Shown here: in pieces, positions 1-7,733 of the stretch
Numbering within the stretch: position 1 is the stretch's first letter
Layout of the letters: every line of letters begins with the position of its first letter
Assembly (NCBI GenBank): GCA_017983695.1
Contig: JAGOAX010000009.1
Span: 1-64,000, forward strand
Length of the DNA: 64,000 nucleotides
Source of the DNA: Ferruginibacter sp.
GTDB taxonomy: Bacteria; Bacteroidota; Bacteroidia; Chitinophagales; Chitinophagaceae
Direction of reading: 5' to 3'
Translations under genes and position numbers: made by a program
The notes under the pieces: model-generated
Told to the model about the DNA's origin: nothing
The model's database searches: none
What the model saw: the letters and a program-made list of their open reading frames with translations, nothing else

Positions 1-169
1 AACAGTAATATGCACCTGTAATAGAACCGCCAGAAATTGTAGATATGACATCTGCTTGTTGCAGAATTTCCATCTCATGTAATTTATTTAATGTGCCGAG
101 GTGAAAAGCAGTTGCTCTGTAACCTCCGCCAGAAAGTGCAAGACCCAGCCTATGTGGAGAAGATGCCAT
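1..169 (-). CDS. Patatin-like phospholipase, N-terminal fragment (runs off window)
   Basis: Reading the complement from the ATG at 169 gives 56 residues before the window edge. Residues 12-19 (LSGGGYRA) form the glycine-rich oxyanion-hole motif of patatin-like phospholipases, and residues 45-52 (ISGGSITG) form the nucleophile elbow, with Ser49 as the likely catalytic serine. The rest of the domain, including the catalytic Asp, lies outside the window. Patatin-family enzymes hydrolyse membrane lipids, and several serve as effectors in bacterial anti-phage systems. This one diverges from the Qat-like operon that starts at 442, so a shared defence context is possible but is inference. The family call is firm for such a short fragment; the role is not. 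Confidence 0.8.
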   Translation of the reverse strand, partial: MASSPHRLGLALSGGGYRATAFHLGTLNKLHEMEILQQADVISTISGGSITGAYYC

Positions 170-441
170 AATGGTTTGGGGTTTGGGAAGTTTAAAATTA
201 AACTAATTACTGCCACATTTGCAATACCCTAAAAGTGGTATTTTTCATGTACTCTTTTTATCCGTTTAAACACCTATTTTGATAGGGGAAAAACACCCTT
301 ACTACATGTTAATGGTTGTTTAGATAAAATGAGAACATTTTTTTAGACCCAATGCTATATAACTATTAATTGTGCTTATATTTATAAATCTTCTTTACGT
401 AACCTTAAACAACTTAACTGCTATTTGCTTTTATTCCTTAA
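170..441. promoter_or_regulatory. Divergent intergenic region with an inverted repeat
   Basis: This 272-bp stretch separates the patatin-like gene (minus) from the Qat-like operon (plus), so it must carry promoters in both directions. A near-consensus -7 box, TATATTTA, lies at 377-384 about 57 bp ahead of the ATG at 442. A short palindrome, CCTAT-TTTG-ATAGG, lies at 273-286, flanked by imperfectly complementary T-rich and A-rich segments. It could be an operator or part of a leader hairpin. I see no open reading frame or RNA gene here. Confidence 0.35.
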
Positions 442-1353
442 ATGCTAAATTCACCATTTGCAAATATTATATCAACATTAGTTACTAATGGCTTTAATGT
501 AGAAAAAGTGGACAGGTTGCCGCATGAGAATACAATTATTCATACTTATAAGTATGACAAACTTGGGGCAAAGGTTAACTATAGTATATTATTTACGGGC
601 GACAAGGTCGAAAACTCATTAACGGATACTTTAGTTGCAGAAGCAGAAAAGCACAAGGCAAAGCCTCTATTAATTTGCGATAATTTTTCTTCTGCAAAAT
701 GCAACAGTTACTCTAATGAAAGATTTTTTAATTTTTTTGGCGGCGTTATAAATGCAGGCCTTATTCTGATTCCCGGCCTTTCTGAAATACTTGAAAAGCT
801 TGGACACAATACACTGCCAGACGGATTAACTGGAAGGCCCGATGATTTACATGAGTTGTATGTTAAAGATTGTTTGCAGTTTATTATGGAGTCGCCAACA
901 AGGCGATATGGGATTGATCGTTCATTTGAATCGTTGCCGGATGCAGTTATTTTGTGCAAAGAAGGCTTTATGTTATTGATTGATTCAAAAGCATACAAAA
1001 ATGGTTTTGGTTTTGAAGCGGATGATTTGAAACGATTCAAATCATATGTAGAGGATTTCAGGGTCAGGTACTCTTTTTTCTTTGGTAATCCTTTTTCCTT
1101 TATCGTTGTATCAGGTCATTTTACTGATTCAGAAGATTCAATTGCAAACCGTTCTTCGGAATTTTACAAAATGTGTGGCTGCAAATTATCTTGCCTTAGC
1201 AGCAAAGAATTAGGGCTGATAACTGAACTGCTGAGAGATAACCCTGAGATAAGAGGTTCAATAAACTGGAAAAATATTTATTCAGAACTATTTATAGATA
1301 CAGCACTTATTCAAAAAGAAATTGACAGAATTAAAAAAGACAAGTTACACTAA
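442..1353 (+). CDS. PD-(D/E)XK nuclease-like protein, first gene of Qat-like operon
   Basis: This 303-residue protein opens the four-gene operon. Residues 166-167 (PD) followed by residues 181-183 (DSK) in the setting PDAVILCKEGFMLLIDSKAY match the core of a PD-(D/E)XK nuclease fold: a strand with the metal-binding Asp, a turn, then a strand with D-x-K. Glu138, in a helix before the core, could supply the usual upstream acidic residue. The C-terminal half carries no domain I recognise. In known Qat operons this first position is held by the P-loop ATPase QatA; no Walker A motif is visible here. A DNase or restriction-like effector role is inferred from the motif. The next gene starts 6 bp downstream, so co-transcription is very likely. 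The ATG at 442 has no Shine-Dalgarno sequence, as is usual in this genome. Confidence 0.6.
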   Translation: MLNSPFANIISTLVTNGFNVEKVDRLPHENTIIHTYKYDKLGAKVNYSILFTGDKVENSLTDTLVAEAEKHKAKPLLICDNFSSAKCNSYSNERFFNFFGGVINAGLILIPGLSEILEKLGHNTLPDGLTGRPDDLHELYVKDCLQFIMESPTRRYGIDRSFESLPDAVILCKEGFMLLIDSKAYKNGFGFEADDLKRFKSYVEDFRVRYSFFFGNPFSFIVVSGHFTDSEDSIANRSSEFYKMCGCKLSCLSSKELGLITELLRDNPEIRGSINWKNIYSELFIDTALIQKEIDRIKKDKLH

Positions 1354-1359
1354 GTCAAT

Positions 1360-1923
1360 ATGGGAACATCAATAAGCCAACCTTCGCCAAGAACAACTAA
1401 CTGGAAACCGGTTCATGCCGGGTATCAAAACAAGTTTATTCCTGAAAGCAGGATAATTAATGAAATTTGGAGGGCTTCTGAAAATGAGCAATTACCTGTA
1501 TCAAAGGATTTAAAGAGCGAAGCAATTTTTGATTGCTATGCAGCGGTTAAAAACTCAAAAACCTTTGAGCAGGCAATTCAAAAATTTAATACTTCTCTTA
1601 TTGAAAATAAAAGCAACAGTATAATTGCTGAATTTGCTAAAAAAGCTATTCCGGGGGCTTTTCAATCAACCCAACCAGCCAGCAACTGGGCATCCCGGTT
1701 CTTTGCAGAAGTTACCAATTATATTATTTCAAGAGATACATCAGGTTTTGTGGGTGATAAATGCAGAAATAAGACTGTAAGCGAACTGGTGAATTTTAAA
1801 AAGAGTATTCATACTACAGTATCAACTGTAATAAGCAGGGAAATACAAACTATTAAAAATAAGAACGAATGGAATTCTTTTGTAGATAAATCAATTAACA
1901 AGTTAAAGTCTAATAGCGGGTAA
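1360..1923 (+). CDS. qatB: QatB-like protein with MGTS amino terminus
   Basis: This 187-residue protein begins MGTSISQPSP. The amino terminus MGTS, followed by Ser/Pro-rich sequence, and its position directly ahead of a QatC-like gene are what I know of QatB proteins from Qat anti-phage operons. The body is mostly helical in appearance, has no catalytic motif I can name, and contains an alanine/serine/asparagine-rich central segment (about 95-120). After removal of the initiator Met, Gly2 would be exposed; QueC-like enzymes of defence systems have been reported to attach a deazaguanine group to such an N-terminal glycine, so this protein may be the modification target of the next gene product. 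Its stop overlaps the next start (TAATG at 1921-1925), indicating translational coupling. The QatB assignment rests on the amino terminus and context, not on an alignment. Confidence 0.6.
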   Translation: MGTSISQPSPRTTNWKPVHAGYQNKFIPESRIINEIWRASENEQLPVSKDLKSEAIFDCYAAVKNSKTFEQAIQKFNTSLIENKSNSIIAEFAKKAIPGAFQSTQPASNWASRFFAEVTNYIISRDTSGFVGDKCRNKTVSELVNFKKSIHTTVSTVISREIQTIKNKNEWNSFVDKSINKLKSNSG

Positions 1924-3221
1924 TGAAGAAAAGAATAATGGTAGGGGAAAAAATAAGAGGGTATGATTTATTATTATGCCCCGGAAAAAATCTGTATACC
2001 GGCATAAACAAATTCGTGGAAGAGTTTGGTGATACTAATTCGTTAGAAGAGGATCTTATTAACCTTGCATCAGGAATTTTTGCATCCGATCTGGCAGTAA
2101 AAAGAGAAGACAGAGAACATTACATAAGAAATATTGAAGTAGGTGTAGAGGTGGTTAACCTGCATTTGTTTGAAAGAATAAAAAAAGATCTTGAAGGGGC
2201 TTTGTATGTGGTAAGCAAGGACAACTGGAGTATTAAATTTATTCAAAAGAAAGGTGTACCCACCTTAGCTTTTGACTGGCAAAATAAGGAGGGAGCCACT
2301 TTGCTCTTTTCTGGTGGTATTGATTCGATGTGTGCGGCTTCAGAATTTTTAAAAGAAAATAAAGACCTGGTATTGGTTAGTCATAACTCACATGCTAACC
2401 ATGCAGTAGATAACTGCCAGAAAAAAGTGCATGATACACTTGAGAAATTTTACAAGAAGGCTGTTAAACATATACATATTAAAGTTTACGGCAGAAATCA
2501 GCCTAAATACCCATTCCCAAAAGATGAATTAAGAGAGAATACGCAACGAACCAGGTCATTTTTATTCCTGAGTTTAGCAGCATTGGTTACGAGACGGAGT
2601 AATTTTAATAAAATATTATTTATGGCAGAAAACGGGCAGTTTGCAATACACCTGCCGTTAAATTCTGCAAGAGTTGGGCCATTCTCCACTCATACAGCCG
2701 ACCCGGAATTTGTTGCCTTGGTAGAAAGGATATTTCAGTTGCTTTTAAGCAACCCAGATTTTGAAATTAAAAACCCATTCCTGTACAAAACAAAAGCAGA
2801 GGTGTTTGAGTTGCTTCCGGATAAACTTAAAAAGGCAGCCAATGTATCTGCAAGCTGCTGGATGATTTCCCGCATTCCTGAAAACAAACATTGCGGTTAT
2901 TGCATACCCTGTATTTCAAGACGGATTTCATTAGAATACAATAATATTTTTTTCAAAGAATATCATACAGATATTTTCAAAACAGATTTAAACAAACTGA
3001 GTGATACAGATGATAAAAGAAGGAACCTCATTGACTATCTGGAATTCATCAGTAAGTTTAGAAATATAACTGATGCTAATAAGCATGAGCTTAAATATGA
3101 GTTTCCTGAATTATTCAACCCAGCGATTGATTTTGATAAGGCAGTAAATCTTTATAAAAGGGTTTCTAGCCAATCGTATGAAATACTAAACAAATACCCG
3201 AAAGTGAAAAAGCTGATATAA
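1923..3221 (+). CDS. qatC: QueC-like PP-loop enzyme (QatC family)
   Basis: This 432-residue protein has the PP-loop ATP pyrophosphatase motif SGGIDS at residues 130-135 and, in the C-terminal part, cysteines at 312, 324, 327 and 330 (with CGYCIPC at 324-330), which match the zinc site of QueC, the 7-cyano-7-deazaguanine synthase. It is nearly twice the length of housekeeping QueC (about 220-240 residues), with an extra N-terminal domain of about 120 residues and a C-terminal tail, as in QatC of the Qat defence system. The segment TRSFLFLSLAAL (about 210-221) is also in keeping with that family. QueC activates 7-carboxy-7-deazaguanine with ATP; a defence-specific QueC-like enzyme may use similar chemistry to modify its partner protein. 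It is coupled on both sides by TAATG overlaps. Confidence 0.8.
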   Translation: MKKRIMVGEKIRGYDLLLCPGKNLYTGINKFVEEFGDTNSLEEDLINLASGIFASDLAVKREDREHYIRNIEVGVEVVNLHLFERIKKDLEGALYVVSKDNWSIKFIQKKGVPTLAFDWQNKEGATLLFSGGIDSMCAASEFLKENKDLVLVSHNSHANHAVDNCQKKVHDTLEKFYKKAVKHIHIKVYGRNQPKYPFPKDELRENTQRTRSFLFLSLAALVTRRSNFNKILFMAENGQFAIHLPLNSARVGPFSTHTADPEFVALVERIFQLLLSNPDFEIKNPFLYKTKAEVFELLPDKLKKAANVSASCWMISRIPENKHCGYCIPCISRRISLEYNNIFFKEYHTDIFKTDLNKLSDTDDKRRNLIDYLEFISKFRNITDANKHELKYEFPELFNPAIDFDKAVNLYKRVSSQSYEILNKYPKVKKLI

Positions 3222-3850
3222 TGAAAAAATTTTCCATTACAGAGCTTGAAACAGCCAGGAGAAATCCGGTTGATTTTGGCAAGGCGCTTAAAGATGGGAC
3301 AACATCAGCCAGCAGTTTTGGGGGATACCCCAAATCTATGCGTTGGCTGAATGCAATTTGTAAATATCATGAAGATCAGGATATTTCTCCGGCAATATTA
3401 TCACTTGAACAGGGCTTTAGCAACAGGAAGGATACGTCCAAAAACAGGCAGGAGCTTGAGGCTTTTATTGATGCACTTAGCAATTATGAATCAGAAATAC
3501 AAAAAAGAAAACTAAGCCTTATTAAAAGCAGGGAACCTGTCAGTCTTACATTAACCCGTCTTGTAAAGATAACAGGACAAATTCCTGTAATTTTCATGAG
3601 GCCGGAAACCGGGTTCAGTGCCTATTTTATAACAAGAGAAAACATCAATTGGGAAACTGAACTTAAATATCCGGTTATTCAAAGCTACATAGCCAGTAAT
3701 ACATTCAATTGTAATGTGGCTGAAGTCGAAGTAGGGTACATTGATTATTATTCAGGCGAATTTCATGAGATTTCTTTTTCTGTCAAGGAAATTAAATCAG
3801 CAGTAAATGAGTTAAAAGATATCGGGGAAACTATCTCACTGAATTTATAA
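3221..3850 (+). CDS. Unrecognised 209-residue protein, last gene of Qat-like operon
   Basis: The start overlaps the stop of the QueC-like gene (TAATG), so this protein belongs to the operon. I do not recognise the family. The amino terminus (FSITELETARRNPVDFGKAL) loosely recalls the S-x-S-x-L...P..F opening of Cas4/AddB-type PD-(D/E)XK proteins, and a strand-rich section around residues 165-185 (EVEVGYIDYYSGEFHE) is also reminiscent of that group, but no complete D...E-x-K set is visible. A charged helical segment (about 75-105) separates the two parts. In characterised Qat operons the last gene is the TatD-type nuclease QatD; the metal-binding His motifs of TatD are absent here. It has no signal peptide or membrane segment. 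The function is unknown. Confidence 0.5.
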   Translation: MKKFSITELETARRNPVDFGKALKDGTTSASSFGGYPKSMRWLNAICKYHEDQDISPAILSLEQGFSNRKDTSKNRQELEAFIDALSNYESEIQKRKLSLIKSREPVSLTLTRLVKITGQIPVIFMRPETGFSAYFITRENINWETELKYPVIQSYIASNTFNCNVAEVEVGYIDYYSGEFHEISFSVKEIKSAVNELKDIGETISLNL

Positions 3851-4036
3851 CTTATTATCTTTCCCTTTTGTATTTACACAACTCATTTAGAACGGAGGTC
3901 CCTTGTCAGACTTATGCTAAAATCTACTTAATATAGAAGTGATGGTCTCTTACTAGAAAGGAAGGTTTGTTGTACCTATGTTGTACCAAAAGAAAAAGGC
4001 TTTAAGGTTTTTAGCCTCAAAGCCTTATCTGTCTTG
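3851..4036. other. Island boundary with GTTGTACC direct repeat
   Basis: This segment lies between the Qat-like operon and the 3' end of tRNA-Phe. Two copies of GTTGTACC at 3969-3976 and 3980-3987 are spaced 11 bp apart start to start, one helical turn, which would suit binding of a recombinase or accessory factor beside an attachment site. No integrase gene or remnant is visible. The rest, apart from the tRNA terminator, holds nothing I can name. Confidence 0.35.
3987..4026 (-). terminator. Intrinsic terminator of tRNA-Phe
   Basis: On the minus strand a hairpin (arms 4015-4026 and 3996-4007, 11 of 12 pairs, 7-nt loop) is followed by a U-rich tract (TTTCTTTTG, 3995-3987). It lies just beyond the mature 3' end of tRNA-Phe and should end its transcript. 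Confidence 0.7.
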
Positions 4037-4109
4037 TGGTGTGGGCCGGGATTGAACCGGCGACACAAGGATTTTCAGTCCTTTGCTCTACCAACTGAGC
4101 TACCGCACC
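4037..4109 (-). tRNA. tRNA-Phe (GAA)
   Basis: The complement folds into a full cloverleaf of 73 nt: D arm GCTC/GAGC, anticodon arm AAGGA-CTGAAAA-TCCTT with anticodon GAA, and T arm GCCGG/CCGGC. The CCA end is not encoded. In the acceptor stem (GGTGCGG with CCACACC) position 5-68 is a C-A mismatch, which is odd for a housekeeping tRNA. The mismatch lies in the 3' half, the part rewritten when an element integrates in a tRNA gene, and the 3' end faces the accessory genes at 1-3850. This suggests, but does not prove, that the gene is an attachment site. Confidence 0.95.
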
Positions 4110-4144
4110 ATCCTTAACCAGATATAAATATCTAATTCGGGCAG

Positions 4145-4152
4145 CAAAAATA
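4145..4152 (-). promoter_or_regulatory. Bacteroidota -7 box for tRNA-Phe
   Basis: The complement reads TATTTTTG, an exact TAnnTTTG match, about 36 bp upstream of the tRNA-Phe 5' end. No convincing -33 TTTG is at the ideal spacing. Confidence 0.5.
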
Positions 4153-4226
4153 AGGGTTTATCCCCAAAAAACTCACCAAAACAAAGAAAGTTTACAGGTA
4201 AAATTTGACTGATCTCTTGCAATTGT

Positions 4227-6515
4227 TTAATTGCCGTAAACGCACAAAAACTTAATACGCATCAGTTTTAGTTGCTCCCAGTTAAAATTACTGTCGGCCA
4301 GCTCTTCCTGTGCCACCTGCAGCGATGAGGTTTCGCAACTTTTAAAATAGTCTAAAATTTCTTCCTGTTCATACTCATCCACCATCTCATCAATAGCATA
4401 GTCCAGGTTTAGTTTAGTACCACTTGCTACAATGGTTTCCATTTCTTCTAAAAGCTCATCAATACGCAAACCCCTGTTTTTTGCCAGGGTTTCAAGCGGT
4501 ATTTTTTTATCAATGTTCTGGATGATGAATATTTTGTTGTTGTTTTTATTCGCCACACTTTTCATTACAAAATCATCAGGGCGGATAACATCATTTTCTT
4601 CTACATATTTTGCAATTACATCAATAAAAGGTTTGCCATAACGCATAGCTTTTCCTTTACTTACACCGCTTATCTTTTCCAGCTCCGCCATCGATGTGGG
4701 GTACATGGTGGCCATATCTTCCAGGCTGCTTTCTAAAAAAATAACAAAAGGGGGCAGATTTTTTTCTTTAGAAACTTTTTTGCGTAACTCTTTCAGCATT
4801 TCCACCAGCTGCTCATCTACAGCACTGGCAGCACCAGCCGCCTGTTCACTTTCTTCATCATCAGCATTGGCATCTTCAAATAAATTATTCAATACAATTT
4901 TAAACGAAGAGGGCTTCTTTAAAAATGCTTCACCCTTTTTTGTAAACTTCAGCAAACCATACTCCACAATATCTTTTTGAATAATGCCACTTAACAACAT
5001 CTGGCGAATAAGACTATTCCAGAAATGTGGTTCCTTATCATTACCACTGGCAAAAACATCCAGCTCTTCGTGGCGATACATTTTTACCGCCGGAGTGGCC
5101 TTACCGGCCAGAATTAATTGTACATACTCAATGGGAAACCTTTCTTCAAGGGCTTTAATAATTTTTAATACTATAACAACTTCTTGCTTTGCTTCAATTC
5201 TTTCTTTAGGATTTAAACAGTTATCGCAATGGCCGCAGCTTTTACTGTCATCGTATTCTTCACCAAAATAATGCAACAAAGTTTTTCTCCGGCATACGCT
5301 GCTTTCGGCATAACTAACTGTTTCATTAATAAGCTGTGCACCAACCTCTCTTTCACTAAGTGGTTTATCCCTCATAAAATGTTCCAGCTTGGCAACATCT
5401 TTATGAGAATAATAAAGAATGCATTTTCCTTCCATACCATCCCTGCCGCCACGGCCCGTTTCCTGGTAATAATTTTCAATTGACTTAGGAATATTGTAAT
5501 GAATAACAAAACGAACATCGGGTTTATCAATACCCATTCCAAAGGCGATAGTAGCTACAATAACATCTACATCTTCATTTAAAAACTGGTCTTGCCGATC
5601 CGCTCTTAACTTACTGTCCAGCCCGGCATGATAAGCAACGGCTTTAGTGCCATTTGCCTCCAGCATTTTTGCAAGCTCCTCGGTTGTTTTTCTGTTAAGT
5701 GTATATATAATACCACTTTTACCTTTGTGTTGCTGTATAAAGCGTACAATACTTTTATTAGTTTGATCGAGGTTTATTTTTGGCTGAATCTCGTAATATA
5801 AATTAGGCCTGTTAAAAGATGAGATGAAAATATTAGGTTTACGAAGCCCCAGGTTTTTAACAATATCGCTTTGCACTTTTGGTGTAGCGGTGGCAGTTAA
5901 AGCAATAACAGGAATTTTTTCATCAATCATATCCATTATCTCTCTAAGCCTCCTGTATTCCGGCCTGAAATCGTGGCCCCACTCCGATATACAATGTGCC
6001 TCATCAACAGCAAAAAAAGAAATTTTAAGTTCCTTGAAAAAATTTACGTTCTCTTCCTTTGTCATTGTTTCCGGCGCCACATACAGCATTTTTGTTTTGC
6101 CGGTAGTAAGATCATCCTTAACTATTTTTTGCTGGCCTTTATTTAAGGTGCTGTTTAAAAAATGGGCTACATGGTCTTTGCTGCTGTAACTCCTTACCAG
6201 GTCAACCTGGTTTTTCATTAATGCAATTAATGGCGATACAATTATTGCCACTCCATCGCTGATGATTGCCGGTAACTGGTAACATAAACTTTTTCCGCCC
6301 CCGGTAGGCATAATTACAAAAGTATCCTTACCGGAAAGCAGGCTTTTAATAATATCTTCCTGCGGACCACGGAAACTATCTAATCCAAAATGTTGTTGTA
6401 ATGCAGCAGCCAGGTCGGCCTTATTGTTTTCAGGCACAACTTTTTTACCTGGTTGTTTAAGCGGTTTTATAGTGTCTGCCTTTGTTTTTGCAGATTTTGA
6501 TTTTACTGTAGCCAT
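4227..6515 (-). CDS. recQ: ATP-dependent DNA helicase RecQ
   Basis: This 762-residue protein is a RecQ-type 3'-5' DNA helicase for recombination and repair. It has a charged N-terminal tail, motif 0 (FGLDSFRGPQ, about 43-52), Walker A TGGGKS (71-76), a DEAH box followed by the aromatic-rich loop (DEAHCISEWGHDFRP), the helicase C-terminal motifs ending in QETGRGGRDG, and the zinc-binding cysteines (CRRK ... CGHCDNC). A winged-helix RQC region and an HRDC domain follow (about 575-650). The last 100 or so residues form an extra helical tail, common in Bacteroidota RecQ. The gene is single, with tRNA-Phe downstream on the same strand. It is the first clearly housekeeping gene beyond the accessory island. 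Confidence 0.96.
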   Translation of the reverse strand: MATVKSKSAKTKADTIKPLKQPGKKVVPENNKADLAAALQQHFGLDSFRGPQEDIIKSLLSGKDTFVIMPTGGGKSLCYQLPAIISDGVAIIVSPLIALMKNQVDLVRSYSSKDHVAHFLNSTLNKGQQKIVKDDLTTGKTKMLYVAPETMTKEENVNFFKELKISFFAVDEAHCISEWGHDFRPEYRRLREIMDMIDEKIPVIALTATATPKVQSDIVKNLGLRKPNIFISSFNRPNLYYEIQPKINLDQTNKSIVRFIQQHKGKSGIIYTLNRKTTEELAKMLEANGTKAVAYHAGLDSKLRADRQDQFLNEDVDVIVATIAFGMGIDKPDVRFVIHYNIPKSIENYYQETGRGGRDGMEGKCILYYSHKDVAKLEHFMRDKPLSEREVGAQLINETVSYAESSVCRRKTLLHYFGEEYDDSKSCGHCDNCLNPKERIEAKQEVVIVLKIIKALEERFPIEYVQLILAGKATPAVKMYRHEELDVFASGNDKEPHFWNSLIRQMLLSGIIQKDIVEYGLLKFTKKGEAFLKKPSSFKIVLNNLFEDANADDEESEQAAGAASAVDEQLVEMLKELRKKVSKEKNLPPFVIFLESSLEDMATMYPTSMAELEKISGVSKGKAMRYGKPFIDVIAKYVEENDVIRPDDFVMKSVANKNNNKIFIIQNIDKKIPLETLAKNRGLRIDELLEEMETIVASGTKLNLDYAIDEMVDEYEQEEILDYFKSCETSSLQVAQEELADSNFNWEQLKLMRIKFLCVYGN

Positions 6516-6760
6516 AACAAGATTTCTTTCACACGGTGTTTGAGGGCGTTCTTTTTTTATACAAATAAGAGTTTTAAAAAGGGGCAGCGAAGTTAACGCT
6601 CTGTGGCTGTAAAAGCAAGCTCTTTAACCCTATCCCCATATTTAGTAATCATTTAAGATAAACAAAAAATAGCAAACACCAAGCTATAAATTAAAACAAC
6701 AATTATTGGCTGTATCAACCTTTGCATTATGCAGTATTTAAAGTAGGTTTGCGGCACAAA

Positions 6761-7726
6761 ATGAACAGTCAATCTATTATACTCTCTGCACTGCGTACAA
6801 TTGAGCTGGAGGCTCAGTCTGTTGATGGTTTAAAAGCATTTATTACAGATGATTTTGTAAAAGCGGTGCAGCAGATCAGCGCTGCCAAAGGGAGGCTGGT
6901 GGTTAGTGGTATTGGTAAAAGCGCCGTTATTGCACAAAAAATTGTTGCTACGCTGAATAGTACAGGAACACCGGCTTTATTTATGCATGCTGCAGACGCC
7001 ATACACGGCGACCTGGGAATGATACAGCCTGATGATATGGTGATGATAATAAGTAAAAGCGGCGACAGCCCCGAGATAAAAGTTCTGGCATCGTTAATAA
7101 AAAACTTTGGTAATACACTTATTGGTATGGTGGGAAATTTACAATCTTACCTGGCACAGCAAAGCAACCTGGTTTTAAACACAACGGTACAACAGGAGGC
7201 ATGCCCCAATAATCTTGCTCCTACTACAAGCACTACAGCCCAAATGGTTATGGGTGATGCCCTGGCTGTTTGCCTGATGGAATTAAAAGGATTTAATACC
7301 CACGACTTTGCAAAATTCCATCCCGGAGGCATGTTGGGTAAAAAATTGTATTTAAGGGTTTCTGATCTTTCTTCGCAAAACGAAAAACCAGCAGTGCTTG
7401 CCAACGCTTCTGTTAAAGAAGTTATTGTGGAAATGACAAAAAAACGATTGGGTACTACAGTTGTTGTAAACGAAAACAATAATGTACTGGGCATTATTAC
7501 AGATGGAGATCTGCGGCGGATGCTGGAGAAAACTGATAGCTTTAGTTTGCTTACAGCTACTGAAATTATGACCCACAATCCTAAAAAAATTACCTCGGAA
7601 GCATTGGCAACAGAAGCATTAGATACCATGCGAAACAATAATATAAGTCAATTAGTAGTTATAGATAACGAATTTTATGCAGGAATAATTCACCTGCACG
7701 ATTTGATAAGAGAAGGAATAATATAG
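6761..7726 (+). CDS. kdsD: Arabinose-5-phosphate isomerase (KpsF/GutQ family)
   Basis: This enzyme interconverts ribulose 5-phosphate and arabinose 5-phosphate for Kdo synthesis in lipopolysaccharide. An N-terminal SIS domain (GIGKSA early, ISKSGDSPE, and the HPGG motif with its active-site His) is followed by two CBS domains, the usual architecture. The reading frame is open from an ATG at 6722, but the family normally starts close to the SIS domain, so I prefer the ATG at 6761, giving 321 residues. The S41 lipoprotein gene follows 7 bp later and the mannose-1-phosphate guanylyltransferase after that, so this is probably one envelope-related operon. Confidence 0.93.
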   Translation: MNSQSIILSALRTIELEAQSVDGLKAFITDDFVKAVQQISAAKGRLVVSGIGKSAVIAQKIVATLNSTGTPALFMHAADAIHGDLGMIQPDDMVMIISKSGDSPEIKVLASLIKNFGNTLIGMVGNLQSYLAQQSNLVLNTTVQQEACPNNLAPTTSTTAQMVMGDALAVCLMELKGFNTHDFAKFHPGGMLGKKLYLRVSDLSSQNEKPAVLANASVKEVIVEMTKKRLGTTVVVNENNNVLGIITDGDLRRMLEKTDSFSLLTATEIMTHNPKKITSEALATEALDTMRNNNISQLVVIDNEFYAGIIHLHDLIREGII

Positions 7727-7733
7727 CCGTGCA

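Noticed and set aside
1923..3221. Housekeeping queC for queuosine synthesis
   Set aside because: The protein is about twice the normal length, has an added N-terminal domain, and lacks queD, queE and queF neighbours.
442..3850. Type IV CBASS as the identity of the QueC-containing operon
   Set aside because: No CD-NTase-like protein (GS...D-x-D motif) or TGT-like/OGG-like partner is encoded beside the QueC-like gene. The MGTS start of the second protein fits Qat better.
3969..3987. Start of a CRISPR array
   Set aside because: There are only two 8-bp copies with a 3-bp spacer, far too short for a CRISPR repeat.
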